Positions 1 to 7,634 of a DNA stretch of 20,758 bases are shown here, piece by piece. The first letter of the stretch is position 1. The number at the start of each line of letters is the position of its first letter. A program made the position numbers and the translations under genes. The notes beneath the pieces are model-generated. The model saw nothing but the letters and a program-made list of their open reading frames with translations. It did no database searches and was not told the origin of the DNA. Source of the stretch: Cyclobacteriaceae bacterium (GTDB lineage Bacteria > Bacteroidota > Bacteroidia > Cytophagales > Cyclobacteriaceae); assembly GCA_025455225.1 (NCBI GenBank), contig JALOMY010000010.1, positions 1 to 20,758 on the forward strand. The letters are read 5' to 3'.

Positions 1-1362
1 CCTGAAGCAATTCAGGCTTGCGTGAAATTATCCGACCGCTACATCAGCGATCGTTTCCTTCCGGATAAGGCCATCGATGTTATGGACGAAGCCGGTGCAC
101 GGGTTCACATTAATAACATTCATGTTCCTGAAGATATCGTGAAGCTCGAGGAGGCAATTGAAGATGTAAAGAAGGAGAAAAACCGGGTAGTGAAAAGTCA
201 GAAGTACGAGGAAGCTGCCCAGTTGCGTGATAAGGAAAAGAAGCTTCTTGAACAACTGGATATTGCAAAAGCCAAATGGGAAGAAAAAACCCGTACGGAA
301 AAGTATACTGTGAATGAAGACAACGTAGCGGATGTAATCGCTATGATGACCGGCATACCAACGAAGCGAATCGCCCAGAAAGAAAGCAACAAGCTGCTGA
401 GTATGGGTGATGAGTTAAGCGGTAAAGTAATCGGGCAGGAAGAAGCTATTAAGAAATTAACCAAAGCCATCCAGCGGACACGGGTTGGTTTAAAAGACCC
501 GAAGCGACCCATTGGTTCCTTTATTTTCTTAGGCCCTACCGGTGTTGGTAAAACCGAATTGGCCAAAGTGCTTGCTACGTATTTATTCGATAAGGAAGAT
601 GCGCTGATCCGCATTGACATGAGCGAATACATGGAAAAATTTTCTGTGTCGCGTCTGGTAGGAGCCCCTCCGGGATATGTAGGCTACGAAGAAGGTGGCC
701 AGTTAACGGAGAAAGTAAGAAGAAAGCCTTACTCCGTGGTTCTGTTGGATGAAATCGAAAAGGCTCATCCGGATGTATTTAACATTCTTTTGCAGGTACT
801 TGACGATGGTATTCTGACCGATGGTTTGGGCAGACGCGTTGATTTCAGAAATACGATCATCATCATGACCTCCAACATCGGTGTTCGTGATTTGAAAGAT
901 TTCGGTACGGGCATTGGTTTCTCTACCTCCACTAAACGAGAGAATGAAGAGGAGATGATGAAGTCTACCATTCAGAATGCTTTGAAGCGTGTATTCAGCC
1001 CTGAATTCCTGAACCGTTTAGATGATGTAATTGTGTTTAATTCATTACAGCGTGAACACATCCATAAGATCATCGATATTACCCTTAAGAAAGTATTTGA
1101 TCGGATCAACGCGCTTGGTTATAACGTTGAGCTGACCGATAAAGCAAAAGATTTCTTATCGGATAAGGGCTATGATCATCAATTTGGTGCACGTCCGTTA
1201 AATCGGGCCATTACCAAATACCTTGAAGACCCGGTAGCTGAAGAAATTCTGAAGGGTGAAATTGAGGAAGGAGGAATCATTGTGGCTGATCATGATGGAA
1301 AATCCGATCAGTTGATTTTGAAAGTGAAGAAACCCAAAGCGGCTTCCAAGAAGGATCAATAA
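1..1362 (+). CDS. clpC: ATP-dependent Clp protease ATPase subunit ClpC, C-terminal part (5' end outside window)
   Basis: Hsp100/ClpC AAA+ unfoldase that feeds substrates to ClpP in the cytoplasm. The frame is open to base 1, so only about the last 453 residues are here. Visible, numbered from the first codon: the end of the D1 small domain, a charged UVR-type coiled coil at about 55-90, the D2 Walker A GPTGVGKT at 178-185, Walker B VVLLDEIEK from 246, sensor 1 TSNIG, the arginine-finger region FLNRLDD at 336-342, and the sensor 2 motif GARPLNR at 396. The short UVR-like middle segment favours ClpC over ClpB, whose middle domain is much longer. The C-terminus is Lys-rich. A strong intrinsic terminator follows directly, so transcription probably ends here. 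Function is certain; only the N-terminal domain cannot be seen. Confidence 0.96.
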   Translation, partial: PEAIQACVKLSDRYISDRFLPDKAIDVMDEAGARVHINNIHVPEDIVKLEEAIEDVKKEKNRVVKSQKYEEAAQLRDKEKKLLEQLDIAKAKWEEKTRTEKYTVNEDNVADVIAMMTGIPTKRIAQKESNKLLSMGDELSGKVIGQEEAIKKLTKAIQRTRVGLKDPKRPIGSFIFLGPTGVGKTELAKVLATYLFDKEDALIRIDMSEYMEKFSVSRLVGAPPGYVGYEEGGQLTEKVRRKPYSVVLLDEIEKAHPDVFNILLQVLDDGILTDGLGRRVDFRNTIIIMTSNIGVRDLKDFGTGIGFSTSTKRENEEEMMKSTIQNALKRVFSPEFLNRLDDVIVFNSLQREHIHKIIDITLKKVFDRINALGYNVELTDKAKDFLSDKGYDHQFGARPLNRAITKYLEDPVAEEILKGEIEEGGIIVADHDGKSDQLILKVKKPKAASKKDQ

Positions 1363-1366
1363 TATA

Positions 1367-1397
1367 AAAGGCGGGATGAACACCCGCCTTTTTCTTT
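1367..1397 (+). terminator. Intrinsic terminator after clpC
   Basis: A perfect 9-base stem (AAAGGCGGG at 1367-1375 with CCCGCCTTT at 1383-1391) around a 7-base loop, followed by a T-rich tail, begins 5 bases after the clpC stop. It has the textbook form of a rho-independent terminator and separates clpC from def. Confidence 0.92.
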
Positions 1398-1515
1398 AAC
1401 CGAACTTTTATTGTGGGAAAAGCATTTACAGGTGATGACTTCATGGAAAGGAATTCAGCCTATTTACAAAAGGTTTAATAATGGTTATTATTGTCAAAAT
1501 TTTTAGTTGAGATAC

Positions 1516-2085
1516 ATGGTTTACCCCATCATAATGTACGGAGATCCGATTTTACGCCAGCGGGCAAAGGATATTGAAGAGGGAACTGACGTAACGCAAT
1601 TGGTGCAGGATATGTATGAAACCATGCATCAGGCACAGGGCATTGGTCTGGCTGCTCCTCAAATCGGTAAAGGCTTGCGGTTGTTCGTTGTAGATGGAAC
1701 AGGTCTGGATAAAGAGGATGAAGAAGCGGAGGATGGCTTGCAGAATTTTAAAAAGGCTTTTATCAATCCGGTCATGATTGAGGAATTGGGCAAGCCCTGG
1801 GAATTTGAGGAAGGATGCCTTAGCATTCCGAATATTCGCGAGAAGGTTACCCGTAAAGACACGGTCAAGATCCGGTACTATGATGAAAACTGGAATCTGA
1901 CCGAGGAAGAATTTGATGGCATGAAGGCCCGTGTGATTCAGCACGAGTATGATCATATTGAAGGTAAATTGTTTATTGATTACCTGACACCCCTGAAGAA
2001 GCGGTTACTGAAAGCAAAACTCACTGACATCAGTAAAGGGGAAGTGAAAACGGATTACCGCATACTGGCCCCTGTTCGCAGATAA
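1516..2085 (+). CDS. def: Peptide deformylase
   Basis: Metalloenzyme that removes the formyl group from the N-terminal methionine of new proteins. All three family motifs are intact: GIGLAAPQ at 42-49, EGCLS with metal-ligand Cys101, and HEYDH with His143, catalytic Glu144 and His147. Length is 189 residues. I start at ATG 1516 because the protein then begins MVYPIIMYGDP, as in the family; an in-frame TTG at 1507 would add three residues. An acidic insertion at about residues 61-75 is common in Bacteroidota versions. It lies 120 bases after the clpC terminator, so it probably has its own promoter, although I cannot point to a convincing one. The aminotransferase gene follows after 36 bases and may be cotranscribed. 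Confidence 0.96.
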   Translation: MVYPIIMYGDPILRQRAKDIEEGTDVTQLVQDMYETMHQAQGIGLAAPQIGKGLRLFVVDGTGLDKEDEEAEDGLQNFKKAFINPVMIEELGKPWEFEEGCLSIPNIREKVTRKDTVKIRYYDENWNLTEEEFDGMKARVIQHEYDHIEGKLFIDYLTPLKKRLLKAKLTDISKGEVKTDYRILAPVRR

Positions 2086-2121
2086 CTTCCTGAATAGAAC
2101 GTATAATTAATACCATTCACG

Positions 2122-3264
2122 TTGATCATTCAATCCCGTCTTCCCGGCATCGGTACATCCATTTTTGCAGTGATGTCAAAGATGGCAACCGAGCACGGGG
2201 CAATTAATCTTTCCCAGGGATTCCCCGATTTCCAGGTTGACCCGGTTATTATTGATCTTGTTCACCGGTTTATGAAAGAGGGGCATAATCAATATGCTCC
2301 AATGCCGGGTGCTCCGGCATTACGGAATGTCATTGCTGAAGTTTTGTCGAAAACATATAATCAATCCATCCATCCGGAAACCGATATAACTGTAACAGCC
2401 GGTGGAACAGAAGCCTTATACGCTACGATTGCTGCATTTGTGCATGAGGGTGATGAAGTAATTGTGTTTGATCCGGCTTATGATTCCTACGACCCGGCTA
2501 TTCGACTGAATGGGGGTGTTCCGGTTCATATTAATTTACATTATCCCGAATTCTCGATTGATTGGGAAGAAGTTCGGTCACGCATAACACCCAGAACCCG
2601 CATGATCCTCATCAACACGCCTCATAATCCAAGTGGTGCGGTCTTGTCTTCTCACGATTTACACAAGCTGGAAGAAATCGCGGAGGAGCACGATCTTTTA
2701 GTTCTGAGCGATGAAGTGTATGAGCGCATTATTTTTGATGACATCCGGCACGAAAGTGTTTTGCATTATCCGGTATTGGCGAAGCGAAGCATTGCCATCT
2801 TTTCGTTCGGAAAAACGTTTCATGCCACGGGCTGGAAAATCGGATATGCAGTTGCTCCGGAAAAGCTGTCGGCTGAAATCCGGAAAACGCATCAGTTCAT
2901 AACCTTTGCTGTCAATACCCCGGTTCAACTGGCACTGGCTGAGTACATGAGGAATCCGGATCATTATCTTCATCTCGGTAATTTCTATCAGCGTAAGCGC
3001 GATTATTTTTTGCAGGGAATTAAAGGGTCATCATTCGAACCTATTGAATGTCATGGATCATACTTTCAAACTCTCTCATACCGCTCAATAACAAACCTTC
3101 CGGACAAGGAAATGGCGATTGATCTTGTAAAGAATCATGCCATAGCCTCAATACCAGTTTCCGTATTTTACAACGACAAAACCGATAATCGGCTTTTACG
3201 TTTCTGTTTTGCTAAAAATGAAGCTACACTTGATCAGGCTATCAGCATACTGAGAAAACTTTAA
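2122..3264 (+). CDS. ybdL: PLP-dependent methionine/glutamine aminotransferase, YbdL type
   Basis: Fold-type I aminotransferase of 380 residues resembling E. coli YbdL along its whole length. It shares the opening LPGIGTSIF-like segment, INLSQGFPDF, NQYAPMPG, the NTPHNPSG loop, SDEVYERI and the PLP lysine K231 in SFGKTFHATGWK. The carboxylate-binding arginine is in RFCFAK near the C-terminus. YbdL-type enzymes prefer methionine, and related glutamine transaminases K use glutamine as amino donor to re-aminate 4-methylthio-2-oxobutyrate. The start is taken as TTG 2122: an in-frame stop at 2104 leaves no upstream ATG, and the N-terminus then matches the family. The omega-amidase gene 78 bases downstream supports a glutamine-dependent role. 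The exact substrate is inferred. Confidence 0.9.
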   Translation: MIIQSRLPGIGTSIFAVMSKMATEHGAINLSQGFPDFQVDPVIIDLVHRFMKEGHNQYAPMPGAPALRNVIAEVLSKTYNQSIHPETDITVTAGGTEALYATIAAFVHEGDEVIVFDPAYDSYDPAIRLNGGVPVHINLHYPEFSIDWEEVRSRITPRTRMILINTPHNPSGAVLSSHDLHKLEEIAEEHDLLVLSDEVYERIIFDDIRHESVLHYPVLAKRSIAIFSFGKTFHATGWKIGYAVAPEKLSAEIRKTHQFITFAVNTPVQLALAEYMRNPDHYLHLGNFYQRKRDYFLQGIKGSSFEPIECHGSYFQTLSYRSITNLPDKEMAIDLVKNHAIASIPVSVFYNDKTDNRLLRFCFAKNEATLDQAISILRKL

Positions 3265-3272
3265 AGAGGCAT

Positions 3273-3347
3273 TGCATGGTGACGGAAGCAACTTCAGGTT
3301 TTTAAAGAATCCTTTGCGTAATTTGCTTCCGAAACAACCACCATGCA
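3273..3347 (+). promoter_or_regulatory. Nested inverted repeat covering the omega-amidase start codon
   Basis: Outer arms TGCATGGTG (3273-3281) and CACCATGCA (3339-3347) and inner arms CGGAAGCAA (3283-3291) and TTGCTTCCG (3323-3331) are both perfect. In RNA they would form 18 base pairs with a 1-by-7 internal loop and a 31-base terminal loop. The start codon of the downstream gene (3343-3345) lies inside the outer stem. There is no T-tract after it, so it does not look like a terminator. A role in translational control or mRNA processing is inference. Confidence 0.6.
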
Positions 3348-4176
3348 GGATTTAAAAATCACTCTTATCCAATCGGATTTATACTGGGAAGAAATTGACT
3401 CCAATCTCTCATCCTTTGAGGAAAAGATCTGGCAAATCGGGGAGAATACAGATGTGATTGTACTACCTGAAATGTTTACTACGGGGTTCACCATGAATGC
3501 GAGCCGCATGGCTGAGCACATGAATATGCGAACCTTCAAATGGATGCGCCAGATTGCAGACCAAACCGGTGCCCTGATTTTGGGCAGTTATATCGTTACG
3601 GTGCATGATCGCTTCTATAACCGGTTGATCTGGATGGAACCGGGAGGAAATTACAAGACCTACGATAAGCGCCACTTGTTTAGAATGGCGGTTGAGCATA
3701 AAACGTATGCACCGGGAGAAAGCCTGCTGGTTTCCTCCTGGAAAGGATGGCGTATTTGTCCGTTGATTTGTTATGATCTTCGTTTTCCGGTCTGGAGCCG
3801 AAATACGTTTAATGTTGCCACGAAGCGACTTAATTACGATCTGTTGATTTATGTTGCGAACTGGCCCACGGCCCGGATAGATGCCTGGGATGCCTTACTA
3901 AAGGCCCGATCCATTGAAAACCTGAGTTATACATTGGGCGTGAATCGTGTTGGCGTTGATGGTAATGGAATTGAGTACAACGGTCACTCTTCGCTTTATT
4001 CACCAAAAGGTGAGTTGATGTTTATTTCAGAAGGCATTGAGTCAATCAAGACCATTGAATTGAATGCCCATTCACTCGAAGCCTTTCGCGATAAATTTCC
4101 GGCTTATCTTGATGCTGATGATTTTTCAATTGAGCTGGGCGAATTTGAAGAAGATTATTTATCCGGATTGAGTTAA
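3343..4176 (+). CDS. yafV: Omega-amidase, nitrilase superfamily (YafV/Nit2 type)
   Basis: Carbon-nitrogen hydrolase of 277 residues. The catalytic triad is visible: Glu43 in LPEMFTTGF, Lys109 in YDKRHLFRM and Cys143 in ICYDLRFPVWSRN. These segments match E. coli YafV closely, and YafV/Nit2 enzymes hydrolyse alpha-ketoglutaramate and alpha-ketosuccinamate to 2-oxo acids and ammonia. The neighbouring aminotransferase would generate alpha-ketoglutaramate from glutamine, so the two together pull transamination forward. A short insertion after SRN (about residues 155-162) lengthens the loop compared with YafV as I remember it. No Shine-Dalgarno is seen before ATG 3343; the start codon lies in a strong potential hairpin. 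The protein is predicted cytoplasmic, with no signal peptide. Confidence 0.92.
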   Translation: MQDLKITLIQSDLYWEEIDSNLSSFEEKIWQIGENTDVIVLPEMFTTGFTMNASRMAEHMNMRTFKWMRQIADQTGALILGSYIVTVHDRFYNRLIWMEPGGNYKTYDKRHLFRMAVEHKTYAPGESLLVSSWKGWRICPLICYDLRFPVWSRNTFNVATKRLNYDLLIYVANWPTARIDAWDALLKARSIENLSYTLGVNRVGVDGNGIEYNGHSSLYSPKGELMFISEGIESIKTIELNAHSLEAFRDKFPAYLDADDFSIELGEFEEDYLSGLS

Positions 4177-4204
4177 TCTTTCGTGAACCGATCGACTGAA
4201 TACA

Positions 4205-4594
4205 GTGAAGAGATTTGGATTCATACTGCAAAGCCCAATACTGTGGCTTTGGGTTGGCAGTATTCTCGGCTATAACATCAATAAATTTTATTTGCGGTTT
4301 CTTTCCATGGAAATGCATTGGTACAGGCTGTTCACCGATGTACTTCCCAATTTTCTGATTGTTATCATTGCCTATCTCACGGCAGTATTAGTAAGGTCAT
4401 TTGAACTGGTTAAAAACTACAATAAACTATACGATTACGGCATTTTGTTATTTTTTGCACTACTGCTTACGGTTGAAGAGTCAACCGGTTTCTTGGGAAT
4501 GAGTAAAGTTTCTGATCTTAACGACACAATCGCAAGCTTCTCGGCTGTGCTGATTGTGATTCTGGCCAACGAAGCCCAGGCGAAGAAAAACTAA
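4205..4594 (+). CDS. Small integral membrane protein of unknown function
   Basis: 129 residues, not recognised as a named family. About three hydrophobic segments can be seen: roughly 7-25, 42-62 and 78-90, with a fourth possible at 105-122 (AVLIVILANEA). The tail AQAKKN is positively charged. The GTG start at 4205 is the only usual start after the in-frame stop at 4184, so it is reasonably secure. The gene follows the omega-amidase stop by 28 bases on the same strand and may be the last gene of that unit. Its stop lies only 2 bases from the end of the convergent phosphatase-fold gene. No function should be assumed. Confidence 0.75.
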   Translation: MKRFGFILQSPILWLWVGSILGYNINKFYLRFLSMEMHWYRLFTDVLPNFLIVIIAYLTAVLVRSFELVKNYNKLYDYGILLFFALLLTVEESTGFLGMSKVSDLNDTIASFSAVLIVILANEAQAKKN

Positions 4595-4596
4595 TT

Positions 4597-5430
4597 TTAA
4601 TCTTCAGTAATCAATTTCAATTTGGCTAACACTGGCAGGTGGTCAGAGGGGTAATACGTACCATTGTTGGTATTGAAGACTCGTTGGTAGCGTAATCTCC
4701 AACCTTTACTGTAAAAGATATAATCGATGGGTATGCATTTCATGGCGCCAACTTCAAATCCGCAAAATGTACCCTTATGTTTTCCGCGTGAAGCATCCTG
4801 CAAAACGGGTTCCTGATTGTTGGTCAGTACCAAATAGGGTTCTTCTTCAGCTGTGCAGTTAAAATCACCGGTAATCAGAATGGGTTTACCTTGCGCCAGA
4901 TCAGGAAGTTTGGCTTTAATCAATTCCGCACTTCGGGTTCGGGCCATTTTTCCGATATGATCAAAATGGGTATTCAGCACAAAAAATTCAGCCTGTGATT
5001 TCTTATCGAGGAAACGTGACCATGTTGCTACCCGGGTAATGGCGGCATCCCAGTTTTTGCTACCGGGTATTTCCGGTGTTTCGGAAAGCCAAAATGTACC
5101 GCTGTCCAATAAACTAAAACGGTTATGGTCATATAGTATGGCGCTGTATTCTCCCTGTTCCTTGCCATCGTCACGACCTACACCAAAATACGAGTATCCT
5201 GGGAGCTTTCGCACCAGATCATTAAGTTGATGCTTCAGGGCTTCCTGAACGCCAATAATATCAGGATTATGCCGGTGAATTAATGCGGAAACTTTATCCA
5301 TTCGATTTGGCCATGCGTTTATACTATCGGCAGGATTATCGAACCGGATATTATACGTCATTATCTTGATGGATTGAGCTGAGGTCATCAGGGAGAAAAT
5401 TAGACCAAGAAGAATCATTGACGGGCGCAT
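4597..5430 (-). CDS. Exported endonuclease/exonuclease/phosphatase-family hydrolase
   Basis: 277 residues with a signal peptide (hydrophobic stretch MILLGLIFSLMTSA, probable cleavage before Gln19) followed by an EEP metal-dependent fold. Active-site motifs are complete: TYNIR with Asn27, GVQEA with Glu63, NTHFDHIG with His155, TGDFN with Asp189/Asn191, Asp236 in IDYIF and SDHLPV with His264. The family covers DNases, sphingomyelinases and phosphoesterases; this short exported Bacteroidota form is usually annotated only as EEP hydrolase, so the substrate is open. I choose ATG 5430 because the signal peptide then starts at residue 1; a longer reading to 5502 begins with TTG and adds 24 residues without obvious meaning. 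It converges with the small membrane protein gene with no terminator between them. Confidence 0.88.
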   Translation of the reverse strand: MRPSMILLGLIFSLMTSAQSIKIMTYNIRFDNPADSINAWPNRMDKVSALIHRHNPDIIGVQEALKHQLNDLVRKLPGYSYFGVGRDDGKEQGEYSAILYDHNRFSLLDSGTFWLSETPEIPGSKNWDAAITRVATWSRFLDKKSQAEFFVLNTHFDHIGKMARTRSAELIKAKLPDLAQGKPILITGDFNCTAEEEPYLVLTNNQEPVLQDASRGKHKGTFCGFEVGAMKCIPIDYIFYSKGWRLRYQRVFNTNNGTYYPSDHLPVLAKLKLITED

Positions 5431-5526
5431 TCCTAAAAATAAGGTTCGTTTAAGGGAATTACTATAGCTCGCTCTGATTAATGGGAGAATCGAATTACTC
5501 AATCATACCTTGCTTGACGACTGAAC

Positions 5527-5592
5527 AGTGATATTCATTTACTATCTGGGGTTGACAGTCACGTACTACTATTTCAGTAATTAAGTATCACT
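5527..5592. repeat. Long imperfect inverted repeat between nfu and the EEP hydrolase gene
   Basis: Two 17-base arms (5527-5543 and 5576-5592) pair with 14 Watson-Crick pairs, one G-T pair and two mismatches, around a 32-base loop. The outer 7 bases (AGTGATA/TATCACT) and most of the inner 5 are perfect. It lies in the 223-base non-coding stretch 5431-5653, which otherwise shows no gene. On the minus strand it sits downstream of nfu and about 100 bases upstream of the hydrolase start, so it could be an RNA hairpin, an operator or a decayed element. Confidence 0.45.
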
Positions 5593-5653
5593 AATCCATG
5601 AACAGGAAACTGGACTGCTGTTAAATGGAATACATAAGGCTTGCTTTTAAGCT

Positions 5654-6226
5654 TCAGAATGCTTCAACAGCATTCACTTCACCGGGCATCATTCGGGTCA
5701 ATAAATTTTCGATGCCGGCTTTCAGTGTTATCATGGAGGAAGGGCATCCGCTGCAGGAGCCTTGCAGTTTTACTTTGACCACACCATCCTTAAAGGAATG
5801 GTAGGTGATAGCACCGCCATCCTGTTCTACAGCAGGGCGGATATACTCTTCCAGGATTGTTTTAATTTTTTTTACTGACTCGGTCTCTTCTTCAGAAATA
5901 ACGGAAGAGGAATCATCCCACTCCATAATGTATTTACCAGCCTCAAGATACTTAGTGATGTGATCCTTAAGTATATGCTGAATTTCAAGCCACTCTACAT
6001 CTTCCTGTTTGGTAATGGTAATGAAGTTGCTCATGTAAAATACGCGTTCTACGAACGGATAATCAAACAGCTCCTGGGCAAGAGGAGCTTGTGCTGCACT
6101 TTCGCGGTTCGGGAAATCAAAACTCATCCCTTCCGGTACCAACATTTCATTAACAACGAATTTCAGCGAATTCGGATTGGGATTGGATTCCAGGTAAATA
6201 TGTATGTTTTTGGGTGCAGAAATCAT
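5654..6226 (-). CDS. nfu: Fe-S cluster scaffold/carrier protein, Nfu type (Nfu_N plus NifU-like domain)
   Basis: 190 residues in two domains. The N-terminal Nfu_N-like part (about 8-95) opens with YLESNPNPNSLKF, a clear family marker. The C-terminal NifU-like domain (about 117-190) carries the cluster-binding pair Cys158 and Cys161 in GSCSGCPSSM. Such proteins assemble or deliver 4Fe-4S clusters to apoproteins in the cytoplasm. A linker rich in Glu and Ser (about 102-118) joins the domains. It starts at ATG 6226, 40 bases after the symporter stop on the same strand, so the two may be cotranscribed, though no functional link is obvious. No SUF or ISC genes are in the window. Confidence 0.93.
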   Translation of the reverse strand: MISAPKNIHIYLESNPNPNSLKFVVNEMLVPEGMSFDFPNRESAAQAPLAQELFDYPFVERVFYMSNFITITKQEDVEWLEIQHILKDHITKYLEAGKYIMEWDDSSSVISEEETESVKKIKTILEEYIRPAVEQDGGAITYHSFKDGVVKVKLQGSCSGCPSSMITLKAGIENLLTRMMPGEVNAVEAF

Positions 6227-6266
6227 TTTGAGTTTGTTAATGGTAAATAAACAATTACCTGCAAAT

Positions 6267-7565
6267 TTAGTTCACAGGTTCAATTTTCTGAAAGCCATTT
6301 TCAGTAGTGGCAACAATACTGGCTACAACTGCGTCTCCGGTAATATTTACGATGGTCCGGCACATGTCCAAAGGCCGGTCAATGGCAATAATGAGAGCAA
6401 GTCCTTCAGGTGAAACACCGATGGCACCCAGTACGATGACAAGAGTAATGAGTCCGGCACTGGGTACAGCGGCTGCTCCAATAGACGACAGGGTAGCGGT
6501 AAGAATAATCATTAGCTGATCTACAATCGTTAGGTCGTGACCAAATGCTTGTGCAATAAATACGGCAGTTACTGCCTGATGTATACTGGTTCCATCCATA
6601 TTTACTGTGGCACCTAATGGCAGAACAAAACTGGTGATCTCCTCTTTAATTCCCAGGTTTTTCTCAGCGCATTCCATCGTTACCGGTAATGTGGCAGCAC
6701 TGCTGCTGGTTGAAAATGCCATGATCTGAGCAGGCAAAATTGCTTTTGTAAATTGTTTGTATTTGATATGCGTAAACATGCGCATGATCAGAGGATAAAT
6801 CACCAAAACCATCAGGGCAAGACTGAGCAGTACAGTAATAGCGTAGATACCTAATGCACTGAATAATTCCAGAGCCTGTTTCGGATCATCCCCGGCAAAA
6901 TCAACAATCAGAGCTCCCAACAAAGCAAAAACGCCTACGGGTGCATAATGCATAACGATGTCTACAATTTTCAGAATGACCTCATTGACACCGTCAAAGA
7001 AATTTTTAACTGGTATTCCTTTTTGTTCGGGTGCCATGATCAGGGCAATACCAAAGAGAATGGAGAAGAAAATTACCTGCAACATGTTTCGGTTATTGCT
7101 CATGGAACCGAAAATATTATCGGGCACGATGTCTACAATTACCTGAAGCGGTCCTGATTCTTTTAGTTTTTGAGCATCGGTAACTCTCAGGTTGGCATCA
7201 TTCGCATATTTGGCTGAAAGTTCCATCTGCTTTTCTTTGGAAAGAAAATTTCCAGGTTTAATCGAATTAACTGCAATGAGCCCTACTACAATGGCTATCA
7301 CAGTAGTGATCAGGTAGAGACTTAAAGTCTTACCGCCAATTCGTGAAAGTTTCGACATGTCTTTCAGATTAGACACACCGCTGATCAGGGAAACGAGGAT
7401 CAACGGAATGGCAATAAGCTTGAGCAGGTTGATAAATATGGTTCCGAAAGGTTTGATCCAGTCGGTAACAAAAGGGCCCAGGTGGAAAACGATGGAAAGT
7501 ATGCCCAATATTATACCCAGGAGCATACCAATAAATATGCGGATGTGAAGCGGAATTTTCTTCAT
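6267..7565 (-). CDS. Dicarboxylate/amino acid:cation symporter (DAACS family), copy 1
   Basis: 432-residue inner-membrane transporter of the glutamate/aspartate:Na+ or H+ symporter family (GltP/Glt_Ph type). Signature parts are present: the Ser-rich hairpin STSSSAATLPVT, the NMDGT sodium-site motif, the second hairpin SSIGAAAVPSAG and the TM8 motif LDMCRTIVNITGD. In TM8, Asp400, Arg403, Asn407 and Asp411 line up with substrate and Na+ ligands of Glt_Ph. The arginine is the one that binds the side-chain carboxylate, so an acidic amino acid substrate is likely (inference from family structures). A loop insertion at about 110-140 is typical of Bacteroidota members. A close paralogue lies immediately upstream on the same strand, 69 bases away. 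The start is ATG 7565. Confidence 0.93.
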   Translation of the reverse strand: MKKIPLHIRIFIGMLLGIILGILSIVFHLGPFVTDWIKPFGTIFINLLKLIAIPLILVSLISGVSNLKDMSKLSRIGGKTLSLYLITTVIAIVVGLIAVNSIKPGNFLSKEKQMELSAKYANDANLRVTDAQKLKESGPLQVIVDIVPDNIFGSMSNNRNMLQVIFFSILFGIALIMAPEQKGIPVKNFFDGVNEVILKIVDIVMHYAPVGVFALLGALIVDFAGDDPKQALELFSALGIYAITVLLSLALMVLVIYPLIMRMFTHIKYKQFTKAILPAQIMAFSTSSSAATLPVTMECAEKNLGIKEEITSFVLPLGATVNMDGTSIHQAVTAVFIAQAFGHDLTIVDQLMIILTATLSSIGAAAVPSAGLITLVIVLGAIGVSPEGLALIIAIDRPLDMCRTIVNITGDAVVASIVATTENGFQKIEPVN

Positions 7566-7634
7566 AGTGAGGTTCAGATAATCCCGAAAGTTATAGGATT
7601 GTCGTTCTAATTATCCTGAAAGATGGAGGAATAT

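Noticed and set aside
198..632. 144-residue open frame on the minus strand
   Set aside because: It is antisense to clpC, Ser-rich and without domain features.
1477..1492. AATAAT/ATTATT hairpin before def
   Set aside because: A 6-pair AT-only stem is expected often in AT-rich intergenic DNA.
5431..5502. Longer N-terminus for the EEP hydrolase
   Set aside because: It would need a TTG start and place 24 polar residues before a normal signal peptide; ATG 5430 fits better.
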